From positions 1 to 5,690 of the forward strand of contig JAKBAL010000161.1 in the NCBI GenBank assembly GCA_021809225.1: 5,690 nt of DNA. The letters are read 5' to 3'. The translations under genes and the position numbers were made by a program. Positions 1 to 5,690 of the stretch are shown in pieces. Within the stretch, counting starts at the first letter, position 1. Each line of letters starts with the position of its first letter. The stretch is from Pseudomonadota bacterium. GTDB taxonomy: Bacteria > Pseudomonadota > Alphaproteobacteria > UBA9655. Under the pieces are notes generated by a model. That model did no database searches and was not told where the DNA came from. It saw nothing but the letters and a program-made list of their open reading frames with translations.

Positions 1-494
1 CTGATGGAAAACCCGACATTGAAAATATTTCAAGTGATGCTTTAACGGTTCCCATCGGTCTTGTCATGATTGTTCAGCCTTCTGTAAATTTACAGACCGG
101 TGAAATTACAATGACACTCCGACCGACGATATCTCGCGTTCAGAAGGAAGTGGAAGATCCAGCCGTAGCTATTAAGTCACATCAAAAGGTTAAATCTACT
201 GTTCCTGTCGTTCAAGTACGCGAACTTGATTCTGTGTTGAAGATAAAGTCAGGACAAGTGTTGGTTATGGGCGGGTTGATGGAAGATCGATCAAGTAATG
301 TAAATGCGTCTGTGCCTGTTATCGATATGATCCCTTTGCTCGGAGAACTTGTAAAAGGAAAAGATGATGATCGAAAAGTGACAGAGCTTGTCATTTTTCT
401 TACGGCTCGTATTGTTGAAGATTCGTATATAACGGAAGCTGATGAAAGGATATATAACACATACGTTGAAGATCCTCGGCCCTTGCGATTTTAA
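1..494 (+). CDS. Secretin C-terminal part (PilN/MshL-like type IVb pilus outer-membrane pore), 5'-truncated by window edge
   Basis: This is the C-terminal part of a secretin, the outer-membrane ring that lets a pilus or secreted substrate cross the outer membrane. The frame is open from base 3 (partial codon at 1-2), so the Met at 66 is internal and the true start lies upstream; 163 residues are visible. Secretin signatures appear in order: a VPIGLVMIVQPSVN segment followed by GEITMTLRPTISRV, then VVQVRELDSVLKIKSGQVLVMGGLM, written here only in outline, then VPVIDMIPLLGELV, and finally TELVIFLTARIV near the end. The RPTISR...DPAV spacing and the VRELDSVL stretch resemble R64 PilN and MshL-type secretins more than GspD; this is from memory of the families, so no symbol is assigned. 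The protein ends in PLRF. The next gene, for a MotA/TolQ-like channel, starts 44 bases after the stop and is probably co-transcribed. Secretin identity is firm; the exact subfamily is not. Confidence 0.9.
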   Translation, partial: DGKPDIENISSDALTVPIGLVMIVQPSVNLQTGEITMTLRPTISRVQKEVEDPAVAIKSHQKVKSTVPVVQVRELDSVLKIKSGQVLVMGGLMEDRSSNVNASVPVIDMIPLLGELVKGKDDDRKVTELVIFLTARIVEDSYITEADERIYNTYVEDPRPLRF

Positions 495-525
495 AGATAA
501 TCTGTAAAATGCACTTAAATTTTAG

Positions 526-531
526 AAAGGA
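526..531 (+). promoter_or_regulatory. Ribosome binding site that sets the start of the MotA/TolQ-like gene
   Basis: AAAGGA lies 7 bases before the ATG at 539. The alternative in-frame ATG at 509 has only AT-rich sequence before it and no comparable purine-rich site, so 539 is preferred as the start. Confidence 0.55.
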
Positions 532-538
532 ATGCAGG

Positions 539-1639
539 ATGAAACTTCAATCCTACTTAATTCGTATGAGCTTAAGTATTGTTGCAATGATTGGCGTAGG
601 CTTGTTTTTTACCTCTACCTTATGGGCTATTTTCCTTAGTAACCCAAGACTTAATGCACTGATTATAGCCCTAACTTTTGGAGGTATAGCCTATGCTTTT
701 TATCAGCTTTTTCGCTTGAAAAATGATTGTGAAGTTCTTGAGGATTTAAAACAAGGCCAATGGAGTTTTTCAACTCATCCAAAAGGCTATTTTTTAGATA
801 CGATTATTTCTTTTATTTCTCAGAAAAAAACAACTTTAGATCCTTTGCTGGGAAAAGGATTAGCGGATTCTTTGGCGGATCGATTAGATAATGAACGCGT
901 TTTTCCTCGTTATCTTATTGGGCTTTTGGTATTTTTGGGTCTATTGGGAACTTTTTGGGGTCTTTCTCAGACCATTACATCGATTGCTCATCTCATTCAA
1001 AATATGCCCTCAGATGAGGCGGGCTCTGCCAATTTTTTTAGCTTGTTGAAGGAAAGTCTTCACAGTCCTTTAGCTGGTATGGGAACAGCCTTCAGCTCTT
1101 CTCTTTTTGGTTTAGGGGGATCTCTTTTGGTTGGTTTTTTAGAGCTTCAAGTTGGGCATGCCTATGGACGGTTTTTAAATGAAGCTGATCTTTATCTTAC
1201 GACATGCTCCTATTCGAAGGATAAAGACGTAGCGATTGCGTCCGCTCCCTTAGGTTATCTCCAAGCTCTTTTGACACGCAATGTAGAATGTATAGATCAT
1301 TTGACACAAGCTGTTGAAAAATCAGAGAAAAATGACAGACAAACGGCTTTTTTACTTGATAAACTTCTTCATTCACTTTCTATCATTTCTGAAAAAAGTA
1401 AAACTCAACATAGTTTAATGATAAAGCTTGCAGAGGGGCAAATTGACTTACACAGTAAATTTGCAGCTCTCTCCCTTGGATCTGATGAAGAAAGCCATAA
1501 ATATCTTTACAAAATTGAGCAAGCCCTTGTTCAGTCTCTCCAAAATCAACGGGATGATCGAGATGAACTTTTAAGAAAGCTAAAAGAAGAAATGCGTCTT
1601 ATAGCTCGGACCATTGCAAATCTTGGTGAACGTGAATAG
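539..1639 (+). CDS. MotA/TolQ/ExbB-family inner-membrane channel subunit with C-terminal helical tail
   Basis: This predicted inner-membrane protein belongs to the MotA/TolQ/ExbB superfamily, whose members form ion-driven channels that power envelope machines. From the ATG at 539 it has 366 residues. An in-frame ATG at 509 would add 10 residues but lacks a good ribosome site. Hydrophobic segments lie near residues 7-33, 38-58, 125-146 and 176-206. The last two carry the family core: GLLGTFWGL at about 134-142, and a Gly/Ser-rich PLAGMGTAFSSSLFGLGG stretch, both typical of an alphaproteobacterial group often annotated as MotA or ExbB. Residues from about 240 to the end are hydrophilic and probably helical or coiled-coil, with many Lys, Glu, Asp and Gln. 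Such proteins usually sit beside a MotB/TolR/OmpA-like partner; none follows here, because the next gene is the converging trmB. The upstream neighbour is a secretin. Family membership is confident; the machine it serves is unknown, and true flagellar MotA is unlikely. Confidence 0.85.
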   Translation: MKLQSYLIRMSLSIVAMIGVGLFFTSTLWAIFLSNPRLNALIIALTFGGIAYAFYQLFRLKNDCEVLEDLKQGQWSFSTHPKGYFLDTIISFISQKKTTLDPLLGKGLADSLADRLDNERVFPRYLIGLLVFLGLLGTFWGLSQTITSIAHLIQNMPSDEAGSANFFSLLKESLHSPLAGMGTAFSSSLFGLGGSLLVGFLELQVGHAYGRFLNEADLYLTTCSYSKDKDVAIASAPLGYLQALLTRNVECIDHLTQAVEKSEKNDRQTAFLLDKLLHSLSIISEKSKTQHSLMIKLAEGQIDLHSKFAALSLGSDEESHKYLYKIEQALVQSLQNQRDDRDELLRKLKEEMRLIARTIANLGERE

Positions 1640-1657
1640 TAAATAGGCTAGGTTAAT

Positions 1658-2350
1658 TTAAGAACGAGGAAGGCTTTTCTCTTTTTGAAATACCATGTAA
1701 GCACATTTTTTCCCACGTGAGAGGGCTTTTTGTTCGTAACGGGTCTTTGGCCACGAAGGAGGGCGATCTTTCCAGGTTAAAGGGTCTATTGAAGGGGGGC
1801 CTTCATAAAGGATGAGGCCAGGATATCCATAAAGAATGTTTTGAATTTGTTGAACATAGGAGATGTCATCACTGGCAATATGTAAGAAGGCTCCTGCTTT
1901 AAGGGTGCACATAAGTTGCCCTATGAAGTCATGAGTGATAAGGCGACGCTGATGGTGGCGTTTTTTGGGCCAAGGATCAGGAAAGAGGATAAACGCTCGC
2001 TCAAAATAGAGTGGGGGAATCTTCTCTAACAAATACCGAACATCTTCATGCCAGATTCTAACGCGATTGTAATCTGTAGGAGAGAGAGAGGCTAAGAGGT
2101 TGGTGACTCCATTTATAAAAGGCTCACATCCAATCATAGCAACGGTGGGATTTTGAGCAAGCTGCTCAAGCATATGCTCTCCACTCCCAAATCCAATTTC
2201 AAGCCAAATTTCAGAAAAATTTTCTTTAAAAATCTTTTCCTCTGTCTCTATCTTTACAAGAGGAAGAAGCTCATCGTAAATTTTTTGGGCATGCTTCCTT
2301 AGCTTACGGGATTTTCGTCGACCAAAAGAAGAAATTAGTTTTTTTAGCAT
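1658..2350 (-). CDS. trmB: tRNA (guanine-N7)-methyltransferase TrmB
   Basis: The product is a cytoplasmic SAM-dependent enzyme that methylates N7 of G46 in the variable loop of tRNAs. The class I methyltransferase fold is visible: motif I WLEIGFGSGEH at residues 49-59, the acidic EPF at 76-78 after the second strand, the family hallmark FPDPWPKKRHHQRR at 123-136, ASDD near 159-162, and the C-terminal TRYEQKALSRGK at about 203-214. At 230 residues it has the normal family length. The ATG at 2350 is preferred; an in-frame TTG at 2365 would add five residues (MKSKI) but has no nearby Shine-Dalgarno sequence. Neither start has a strong ribosome site. The basic N-terminus with SFGRRKSRKLRKH matches alphaproteobacterial homologues. 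It lies downstream of metK, which makes its methyl donor, and its stop is 18 bases from the stop of the converging channel gene. A TATAAT-like box at 2374-2379 may give it its own promoter. Confidence 0.95.
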   Translation of the reverse strand: MLKKLISSFGRRKSRKLRKHAQKIYDELLPLVKIETEEKIFKENFSEIWLEIGFGSGEHMLEQLAQNPTVAMIGCEPFINGVTNLLASLSPTDYNRVRIWHEDVRYLLEKIPPLYFERAFILFPDPWPKKRHHQRRLITHDFIGQLMCTLKAGAFLHIASDDISYVQQIQNILYGYPGLILYEGPPSIDPLTWKDRPPSWPKTRYEQKALSRGKKCAYMVFQKEKSLPRS

Positions 2351-2373
2351 TATTTTAGACTTCAAAATATATA

Positions 2374-2379
2374 ATTATA
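2374..2379 (-). promoter_or_regulatory. Possible -10 box of an internal promoter for trmB
   Basis: On the minus strand the metK-trmB gap contains a perfect TATAAT inside a very AT-rich stretch, 23 bases before the trmB ATG. No good -35 hexamer sits at a 16-18 base spacing; the nearest candidate, TTGTGA across the metK stop, is 20 bases away. Such AT-rich matches often arise by chance, so this is only a candidate. Confidence 0.25.
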
Positions 2380-2399
2380 TTCACTTAAAAACTTTACAC

Positions 2400-3545
2400 T
2401 CACAAAAAGGCTCCCTTTAGTTCTTCGACTAAATCCAGCTTTTCCCAAGAAAATCCGCCATCGAGGTCGACATCTCGACCAAAATGTCCGTAAGTGGCTG
2501 TACGTCTATAAATAGGCTTATGTAAAGCCAGTTTTTTTCGAATTCCGAGAGGAGTTAAATCTACAAGTTCTCGTAAAACGGTTGCTAAACGGTCTTCTGA
2601 AATAAGGCCTGTCCCGTGTGTATTTATGTAAAATGAGGTTGGCTCCGTTTGTCCAATGGCATAAGAAAGCTGGAGTGTACATCGCGCAGCAAGTCCTGCA
2701 GCAACCACATTTTTTGCCATGTGTCTGGCTATATAAGCACCACTACGATCTATTTTAGTGGGATCTTTTCCTGAAAAAGCGCCTCCCCCATGCGGAGCCA
2801 TGCCGCCGTATGTATCGGTAGTAATCTTTCGGCCTGTAAGGCCAGTATCACTTGCTGGCCCTCCCATAATAAACTTCCCTTTTGGATTGACAAAAAAAGA
2901 AGGCTCCCCACAAAACCAACCCTTAGGGAGGACTTTTTCTACATAAGGATAGATAATAGCTTTTATATCTTCCAAATTTAAGTCTTCTTGATGCTGAACA
3001 GACACGACAATAGCGCTTGTTCCAATGGGCTTTCGATCCTCATAATTTACAGAAAACTGGCATTTCCCATCAGGGCCTAATAGGGGGAGAAGGCCCTTTT
3101 GTCGATCTTTCGCTAATAGATATAAAAGCTTATTAGCGAAATAAAGAGGACTCGGCATAAAAGCTTCATTTTCATGGGTTGCATAGCCAAACATAATGCC
3201 TTGATCATTGGCACCTTCATTTTGTGTTAGGTTTTTGGTAATGGATTGGGTGTTGAGATTAACCTCCGTATAGACAGTACGCCAATCAAAGTTTGGACCC
3301 TCATAACCAATATTACGAATACATTCCCGTACGATTTCATCTACATGCTTACGCGTTAAAGGAGTCGAGCCTGTTATTTCTCCGAATATGTAGATACGCT
3401 GAGAACTAACAACAGTCTCAATAGCTGTACGAGAAAAAGGATCTATTTTAAGATAAGCATCTAAAATAGCGTCTGAAATTTGATCGCAGATTTTATCTGA
3501 GTGCCCGTCAGAAACTGATTCGCTTGAAAAAATAAAACTATTCAT
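2400..3545 (-). CDS. metK: S-adenosylmethionine synthetase (methionine adenosyltransferase) MetK
   Basis: MetK makes S-adenosylmethionine from methionine and ATP, releasing phosphate and pyrophosphate; it is a cytoplasmic enzyme, usually a tetramer. The 381-residue length is normal. Visible landmarks are GHSDKICDQISDAILDAYL at 14-32 with the ATP-contacting His15 and catalytic Asp17, GEITGS at 55-60, DQGIMFGYA at 114-122, GPDGKCQ at 157-163, GLTGRKITTDTYGG at 235-248, the phosphate-binding GGGAFSGKDPTKIDRS at 253-268, and a C-terminal YGHFGR at 352-357. The segment between Gln100 and Asp114 is shorter than in the E. coli enzyme and lacks the usual QSxDIxxGV pattern; GANDQG replaces the usual GAGDQG. 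The start ATG overlaps the lnt stop (ATGAATAG), which suggests translational coupling; only a weak AAGAG precedes it, 8 bases upstream. There is no untranslated leader, so no room for a SAM riboswitch directly before the gene. Confidence 0.97.
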   Translation of the reverse strand: MNSFIFSSESVSDGHSDKICDQISDAILDAYLKIDPFSRTAIETVVSSQRIYIFGEITGSTPLTRKHVDEIVRECIRNIGYEGPNFDWRTVYTEVNLNTQSITKNLTQNEGANDQGIMFGYATHENEAFMPSPLYFANKLLYLLAKDRQKGLLPLLGPDGKCQFSVNYEDRKPIGTSAIVVSVQHQEDLNLEDIKAIIYPYVEKVLPKGWFCGEPSFFVNPKGKFIMGGPASDTGLTGRKITTDTYGGMAPHGGGAFSGKDPTKIDRSGAYIARHMAKNVVAAGLAARCTLQLSYAIGQTEPTSFYINTHGTGLISEDRLATVLRELVDLTPLGIRKKLALHKPIYRRTATYGHFGRDVDLDGGFSWEKLDLVEELKGAFL

Positions 3546-5112
3546 TAGGGTATCTCTTTAAAGAAAAGAGCCACGCAAGACCTAAAGTTCCTGCCATTAA
3601 AATTAAAACGATCCAATCTCCCCATCGAGCATACAAGGGTACATAACGTGTGGGAGCCGGAAGTAAAACATCGAGAATTCCTTCTTTGCCAAGTCCTATG
3701 CTTCCTATGCTTCGACCGTATGCATCGAAAACAACCGAAATGCCAGAGTTTGAATCACGAACGAGAGGAATTCCCTCTTCAACGGCTCGAAAGCGAGATA
3801 TTTCAAGGTGTTGATAAGGACCAGCGCTATTCCCGTACCATCCGTCATTTGTTACATTAATCATCCAACCGGGTCGTTTTTGTGTGGGGTTAATGACAGC
3901 ATGAGGAAAAATGACTTCATAACATACAAGACCGCTAAAAGCAGGAAATCCTTGTGGGAGAGAGATAGATTCAGGCCCTTTCCCCGGTGTAAAATCGAGT
4001 GATCCGGCAGTAAGCTTTTTGAGAGTTCCTTTGCCAAAAATAGCGTCGAGCAAGCTTCTAAAAGGCAGATATTCTCCGAAAGGAACAAGGTGAGATTTAT
4101 CATAGGAGGCAACGATCTGTGCTTGGCTGTTCATCACAAGAAGGCTATTCCAAATTTTAATTGGTTTTTCTTCTGCTGGAGTTCGTCGAAGAGCACCTGT
4201 AAATAAGAGAGCTCCTTTCGGTATGGCTTTCGCTATTAACGAGCGATAAAAATCATTCTGCTCTAAAAAAAAGGAAACAGCCGTTTCTGGCCAAATGACA
4301 GCTTTGAGAGGAAGAGTGGAAGGTTCAGCAGTTATCTTTAATAGAGTATGAAGATTGACTTCTTGTTGTTTGGGATCCCATTTTAAAACTTGAGTAATAT
4401 TTGGTTGAACGACTCTTACGGCCAAGGGTGGAGAGTCTATAGAATCAACATGAGTCAGGCGTTCTTTCCCCCATATCCAGCAAAGAATCACAAGAAGGTA
4501 AACGCATAAAGCGATGGTTCTTTCAAAAGAGTATTGACTCACGAGATATTGCAACATGATAGCCATAAGAATGATTAAAAGGCTTAGCCCATAGACACCT
4601 GTCAAAGAGACGAACTGGGTCATTTCTAGACTAAAAGCTAAGCTGTATCCTAGTAAATTCCAGGGAAATCCTGAAAAGAGATGACCTCTAAACCATTCAA
4701 CGCCAATCCAGATGCCAGCAAAAGCGAAAGCGGAACTGATTCCAGGATAAGGCCAGAGTTTGGTGATCATGAAAGAGAATCCTGAAAAGATAGCAATAAT
4801 AGCTGGAAGCCCAAAAAGAGAAAAAGGCATAAGCCACCAAAATGTTTGTAGATCAACGGTTAAAGCGTTGGTAATCCAATACAGTCCAACCGTAAAATGA
4901 CCTAATCCCCACCACCATCCAAGTACAAATATTTTAGGAAACGAGGTTTTTCGCGTTATTTCTTTATCGAGAATACACCACATTCCACTCATGGTAAGCA
5001 GAAAAGCTGGGAAAATAAAAAGAGGAGCAAAAGCTAAAGCTCCAATAGCTCCTAGGATGAAAATAAGTCCCCTTTGTGGCCAGGGCTTAAGAAAAAGTGG
5101 GGGAAAGTCCAT
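3538..5112 (-). CDS. lnt: Apolipoprotein N-acyltransferase Lnt
   Basis: Lnt is the inner-membrane enzyme that adds the third acyl chain to the N-terminal cysteine of lipoproteins, taking it from a phospholipid, as the last step of lipoprotein maturation after Lgt and LspA. The 524-residue length fits. Several membrane segments fill residues 15-215. A nitrilase-like periplasmic domain follows from about 230 to 485, and a final membrane segment lies near 498-517. The catalytic triad is present: Glu276 in WPETA, Lys339 in YDKSHLVPFGEY, and Cys397 in LVCYE, together with TNDGWYG at 421-427. A 9-base tandem duplication encodes SIGSIG at 468-473. The start at 5112 lies inside the 3' end of the corC-like gene (26-base overlap) and is preceded by AGGA; the end overlaps the metK start by 8 bases. 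corC-lnt linkage is common in proteobacteria, E. coli included. Confidence 0.97.
   Translation of the reverse strand: MDFPPLFLKPWPQRGLIFILGAIGALAFAPLFIFPAFLLTMSGMWCILDKEITRKTSFPKIFVLGWWWGLGHFTVGLYWITNALTVDLQTFWWLMPFSLFGLPAIIAIFSGFSFMITKLWPYPGISSAFAFAGIWIGVEWFRGHLFSGFPWNLLGYSLAFSLEMTQFVSLTGVYGLSLLIILMAIMLQYLVSQYSFERTIALCVYLLVILCWIWGKERLTHVDSIDSPPLAVRVVQPNITQVLKWDPKQQEVNLHTLLKITAEPSTLPLKAVIWPETAVSFFLEQNDFYRSLIAKAIPKGALLFTGALRRTPAEEKPIKIWNSLLVMNSQAQIVASYDKSHLVPFGEYLPFRSLLDAIFGKGTLKKLTAGSLDFTPGKGPESISLPQGFPAFSGLVCYEVIFPHAVINPTQKRPGWMINVTNDGWYGNSAGPYQHLEISRFRAVEEGIPLVRDSNSGISVVFDAYGRSIGSIGLGKEGILDVLLPAPTRYVPLYARWGDWIVLILMAGTLGLAWLFSLKRYPNE
3694..3713. repeat. 9-base tandem duplication inside lnt (two full copies)
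   Basis: TCCTATGCT occurs twice in direct succession (3694-3702 and 3703-3711), and the period continues two bases further. On the coding strand each unit reads AGC ATA GGA, giving Ser-Ile-Gly twice, at residues 468-473 of Lnt. It keeps the frame and lies in a surface-type turn region near the end of the nitrilase-like domain, so it is probably harmless. Confidence 0.8.
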
Positions 5113-5690
5113 GAATTCCTATGCGTTTAATGCGTCTTGAGTCAGCTTCGATAATTTCAAATTCAACACCAGAGGGATGAGCGATCAGCTCACCACGTTG
5201 GGGTACCCTGTTAGTCAAATGAAGAACAAGTCCGCCAATTGTATCAATATCTTCTTCTTTTTCTTCTTCTGTTCGAAGAGGGCCAATCTTCTCTTCTAAA
5301 TTCTCAATATCCATGCGTCCATCTACAATTACAATGCCATCGGGTCTCTGAAAGAAATGAAGAGGGGTGCTCATTTGAGCAACGTCTTGAATATCCCCTA
5401 CAATTTCTTCGACTAAATCACCCATCGTGACAAGGCCATCTATACCGCCATATTCATCGACAACAAGGGCAATTTTTTCTCCTGTTGAGCGCATCTGCAA
5501 AAGCAAATCTAGTATGCGCATGGAAGGAGAAATAAAATTGATTTTATGGAGATGATCATGAAGCTTAAAGTTCTTGGCAGTTAGATCAAGGAGATCCCGC
5601 AAATGAATATAACCTAAAATTTCATCAAGTGTTTGACGATAGACAGGAAGACGCATGATTTTCTTTGTTTTAAAGGCATTTTTAACGTCA
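5087..5690 (-). CDS. corC: CorC/HlyC-type CBS-domain protein, 5' part outside the window
   Basis: This is the C-terminal 200 residues of a CBS-pair protein of the CorC/YbeX/TlyC group, soluble or membrane-associated proteins linked to magnesium/cobalt export and often called hemolysins. The end of the first CBS domain is visible at LPVYRQTLDEILGYIHLRDL. The second follows, with the very typical ALVVDEYGGIDGLVTMGDL and EEIVGDIQD. The CorC_HlyC domain comes next, from FQRPDGIVIVDGRMDIENL through TIGGLVLHLTNRVPQRGE to the end. The ATG at 5656 is not the start: the frame stays open to the window edge (residues DVKNAFKTKKI precede it) and that Met lies where homologues have the SRxPVYR segment, inside the first CBS domain. 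The stop lies 26 bases inside lnt. Gene order, with lnt directly after, matches the short CorC/YbeX type rather than the longer membrane-anchored relatives, though the missing N-terminus prevents certainty. Molecular function in this group is still poorly defined. Confidence 0.92.
   Translation of the reverse strand, partial: DVKNAFKTKKIMRLPVYRQTLDEILGYIHLRDLLDLTAKNFKLHDHLHKINFISPSMRILDLLLQMRSTGEKIALVVDEYGGIDGLVTMGDLVEEIVGDIQDVAQMSTPLHFFQRPDGIVIVDGRMDIENLEEKIGPLRTEEEKEEDIDTIGGLVLHLTNRVPQRGELIAHPSGVEFEIIEADSRRIKRIGIHGLSPTFS
5117..5120 (-). promoter_or_regulatory. Ribosome binding site for lnt within the corC-like gene
   Basis: Read on the minus strand, AGGA stands 4 bases before the lnt ATG at 5112, inside the coding sequence of the upstream gene. 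It supports this start and fits translation coupled to the end of the upstream gene. Confidence 0.45.

Noticed and set aside
66..68. ATG as the start of the secretin gene
   Set aside because: The frame is open upstream to base 3 and the preceding residues (VPIGLV) belong to the conserved secretin core.
212..460. 82-residue minus-strand open frame opposite the secretin
   Set aside because: It is antisense to the clearly conserved secretin core; its Ser/Thr-rich translation looks like a shadow frame.
539..1639. Zorya-type phage defence gene ZorA
   Set aside because: The protein has a MotA-like core and a tail, but the tail is much shorter than in ZorA and no zorB or effector gene is next to it.
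1637..1660. Bidirectional terminator between the converging channel gene and trmB
   Set aside because: Only 18 bases separate the stops. A weak TAAAT/ATTTA pairing can be drawn, but there is no GC-rich stem with a following T-run.
2078..2090. GA dinucleotide run in trmB
   Set aside because: It is a short simple-sequence stretch within coding sequence (Ser-Leu-Ser region) and codes normally; too short to call a repeat element.
2758..2981. Two overlapping plus-strand open frames opposite metK
   Set aside because: They are antisense shadows of the highly conserved Gly-rich part of MetK, with no independent coding signal.
3546..3600. SAM riboswitch before metK
   Set aside because: The metK start overlaps the lnt stop, and the bases upstream are lnt coding sequence; there is no untranslated leader for such an element.
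3861..4112. 83-residue minus-strand open frame within lnt
   Set aside because: It is a shadow in another frame of the conserved Lnt catalytic domain and shows no recognisable domain or ribosome site.
5654..5656. ATG as the start of the corC-like gene
   Set aside because: The frame stays open to the window edge and the residues around this Met align with the interior of the first CBS domain, so the gene begins outside the window.

Overview
The window is AT-rich bacterial DNA and almost entirely coding. It suggests an alphaproteobacterium, because the minus-strand order corC-like, lnt, metK, trmB is an arrangement familiar from that class. The low GC together with a PilN/MshL-type secretin makes a host-associated lineage of the Holosporales/Rickettsiales kind plausible. 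That is inference from composition and gene order, not a taxonomic identification.

Left part (about 1-1639, plus strand): the 3' end of an outer-membrane secretin gene of the type IVb pilus kind (PilN/MshL-like) is followed after 44 bases by a complete gene for a MotA/TolQ/ExbB-type inner-membrane channel subunit with a long C-terminal helical tail. The short gap and shared direction suggest co-transcription. No MotB/TolR/OmpA-like partner follows the channel gene.

Right part (about 1658-5690, minus strand): a compact four-gene cluster is transcribed towards the left part. A CBS/CorC-domain protein (5' end outside the window) overlaps lnt (apolipoprotein N-acyltransferase) by 26 bases. lnt overlaps metK (S-adenosylmethionine synthetase) by 8 bases. 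trmB (tRNA m7G46 methyltransferase) follows metK after a short AT-rich gap. MetK makes the SAM that TrmB consumes; Lnt finishes lipoprotein maturation in the inner membrane. The two halves converge with only 18 bases between the stop codons of the channel gene and trmB.

No RNA gene, insertion sequence, CRISPR array or gene-free stretch over 300 bases is visible. The minus-strand cluster is ordinary housekeeping. The points most worth a second look are the secretin/channel pair without an obvious partner gene and a shortened, divergent active-site loop in MetK. I see no convincing new system in this window.
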